A stretch of DNA of 35,719 nucleotides from a bacterium (GTDB lineage: Bacteria > Patescibacteriota > Minisyncoccia > CAIUEV01). Position numbers and translations under genes: made by a program. Within the stretch, counting starts at the first letter, position 1, and the number at the start of each line of letters is the position of its first letter. The stretch is taken from NCBI GenBank assembly GCA_021779255.1, contig JAJYBC010000005.1:1-35719 (forward strand), given 5' to 3'. This document shows positions 35,463 through 35,719 of this stretch, in pieces. The notes beneath the pieces are model-generated. The model was not told where the DNA came from. It ran no database searches and worked only from the letters and a program-made list of their open reading frames with translations.

Positions 35463-35719
35463 TTATCTCGAATAAAACTCGACAATGACTTGTGATTTAG
35501 CGGCCGGTTTAACTTCTCCTTCTTTAGGAACTTGAAGCAAGCGACCTTTTAATTCTTTGACGTTCAGTTCTAGCCAAGCGGGAATATTCAATTTCTTATT
35601 AGCTAATTTATCCTTCAATAAAACAACGTATTCTTTTTTTAAACGGGAAGGATTAAAAGATATTTCATCATCTTTTTTAACGATTGAAGAAGGAATATTG
35701 TTTTTTTTACCGTTAATGC
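35463..35719 (-). CDS. rpsD: Ribosomal protein S4, C-terminal part (truncated by window end)
   Basis: Reverse translation ends ...KPAAKSQVIVEFYSR*; upstream of rpoA as in rpsD-rpoA-rplQ order. Confidence 0.85.
   Translation of the reverse strand, partial: INGKKNNIPSSIVKKDDEISFNPSRLKKEYVVLLKDKLANKKLNIPAWLELNVKELKGRLLQVPKEGEVKPAAKSQVIVEFYSR

Overview
The window looks like a small-genome, AT-rich bacterium, probably of the candidate phyla radiation type; this is inferred from gene style only. It has three blocks. (A) 1-13.97 kb is chromosomal: a metallophosphoesterase, an ABC transporter cassette, small anchored or secreted proteins including one with thrombospondin type-3 repeats, argS, a 1676-aa membrane-anchored low-complexity protein with an internal ~50-aa repeat, and two small genes with strong Shine-Dalgarno sequences. 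(B) About 14.016-28.64 kb reads as an integrative element inserted at the 3' end of a tRNA-Ser(GCU) gene. It carries a type III restriction-modification (R-M) locus (mod, a small ORF, res), a divergent XRE/C-protein-like regulator with palindromic sites, a TPR protein, a CHC2/TOPRIM primase-ATPase, small accessory ORFs and a large serine recombinase. (C) 28.9-35.7 kb is core chromosome on the minus strand: family-4 uracil-DNA glycosylase, S1-domain protein, atpG, a NuoE-like protein, rpmB, rpsI, rplM, rplQ, rpoA and partial rpsD. The main observations are: (1) an 8-bp att core, GCGGAGAG, at both element ends, where the left copy sits next to sequence that would give the tRNA an encoded CCA; (2) an integrase ORF that runs through the att core, so its C-terminus would differ between integrated and excised forms; (3) a strongly structured candidate RNA of about 115 nt, with its own promoter, just upstream of the recombinase; (4) two ~30-bp-stem hairpins with different stems but nearly identical 23-nt loops; (5) a type III R-M locus with C-protein-style control. 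No searches or folding programs were run.
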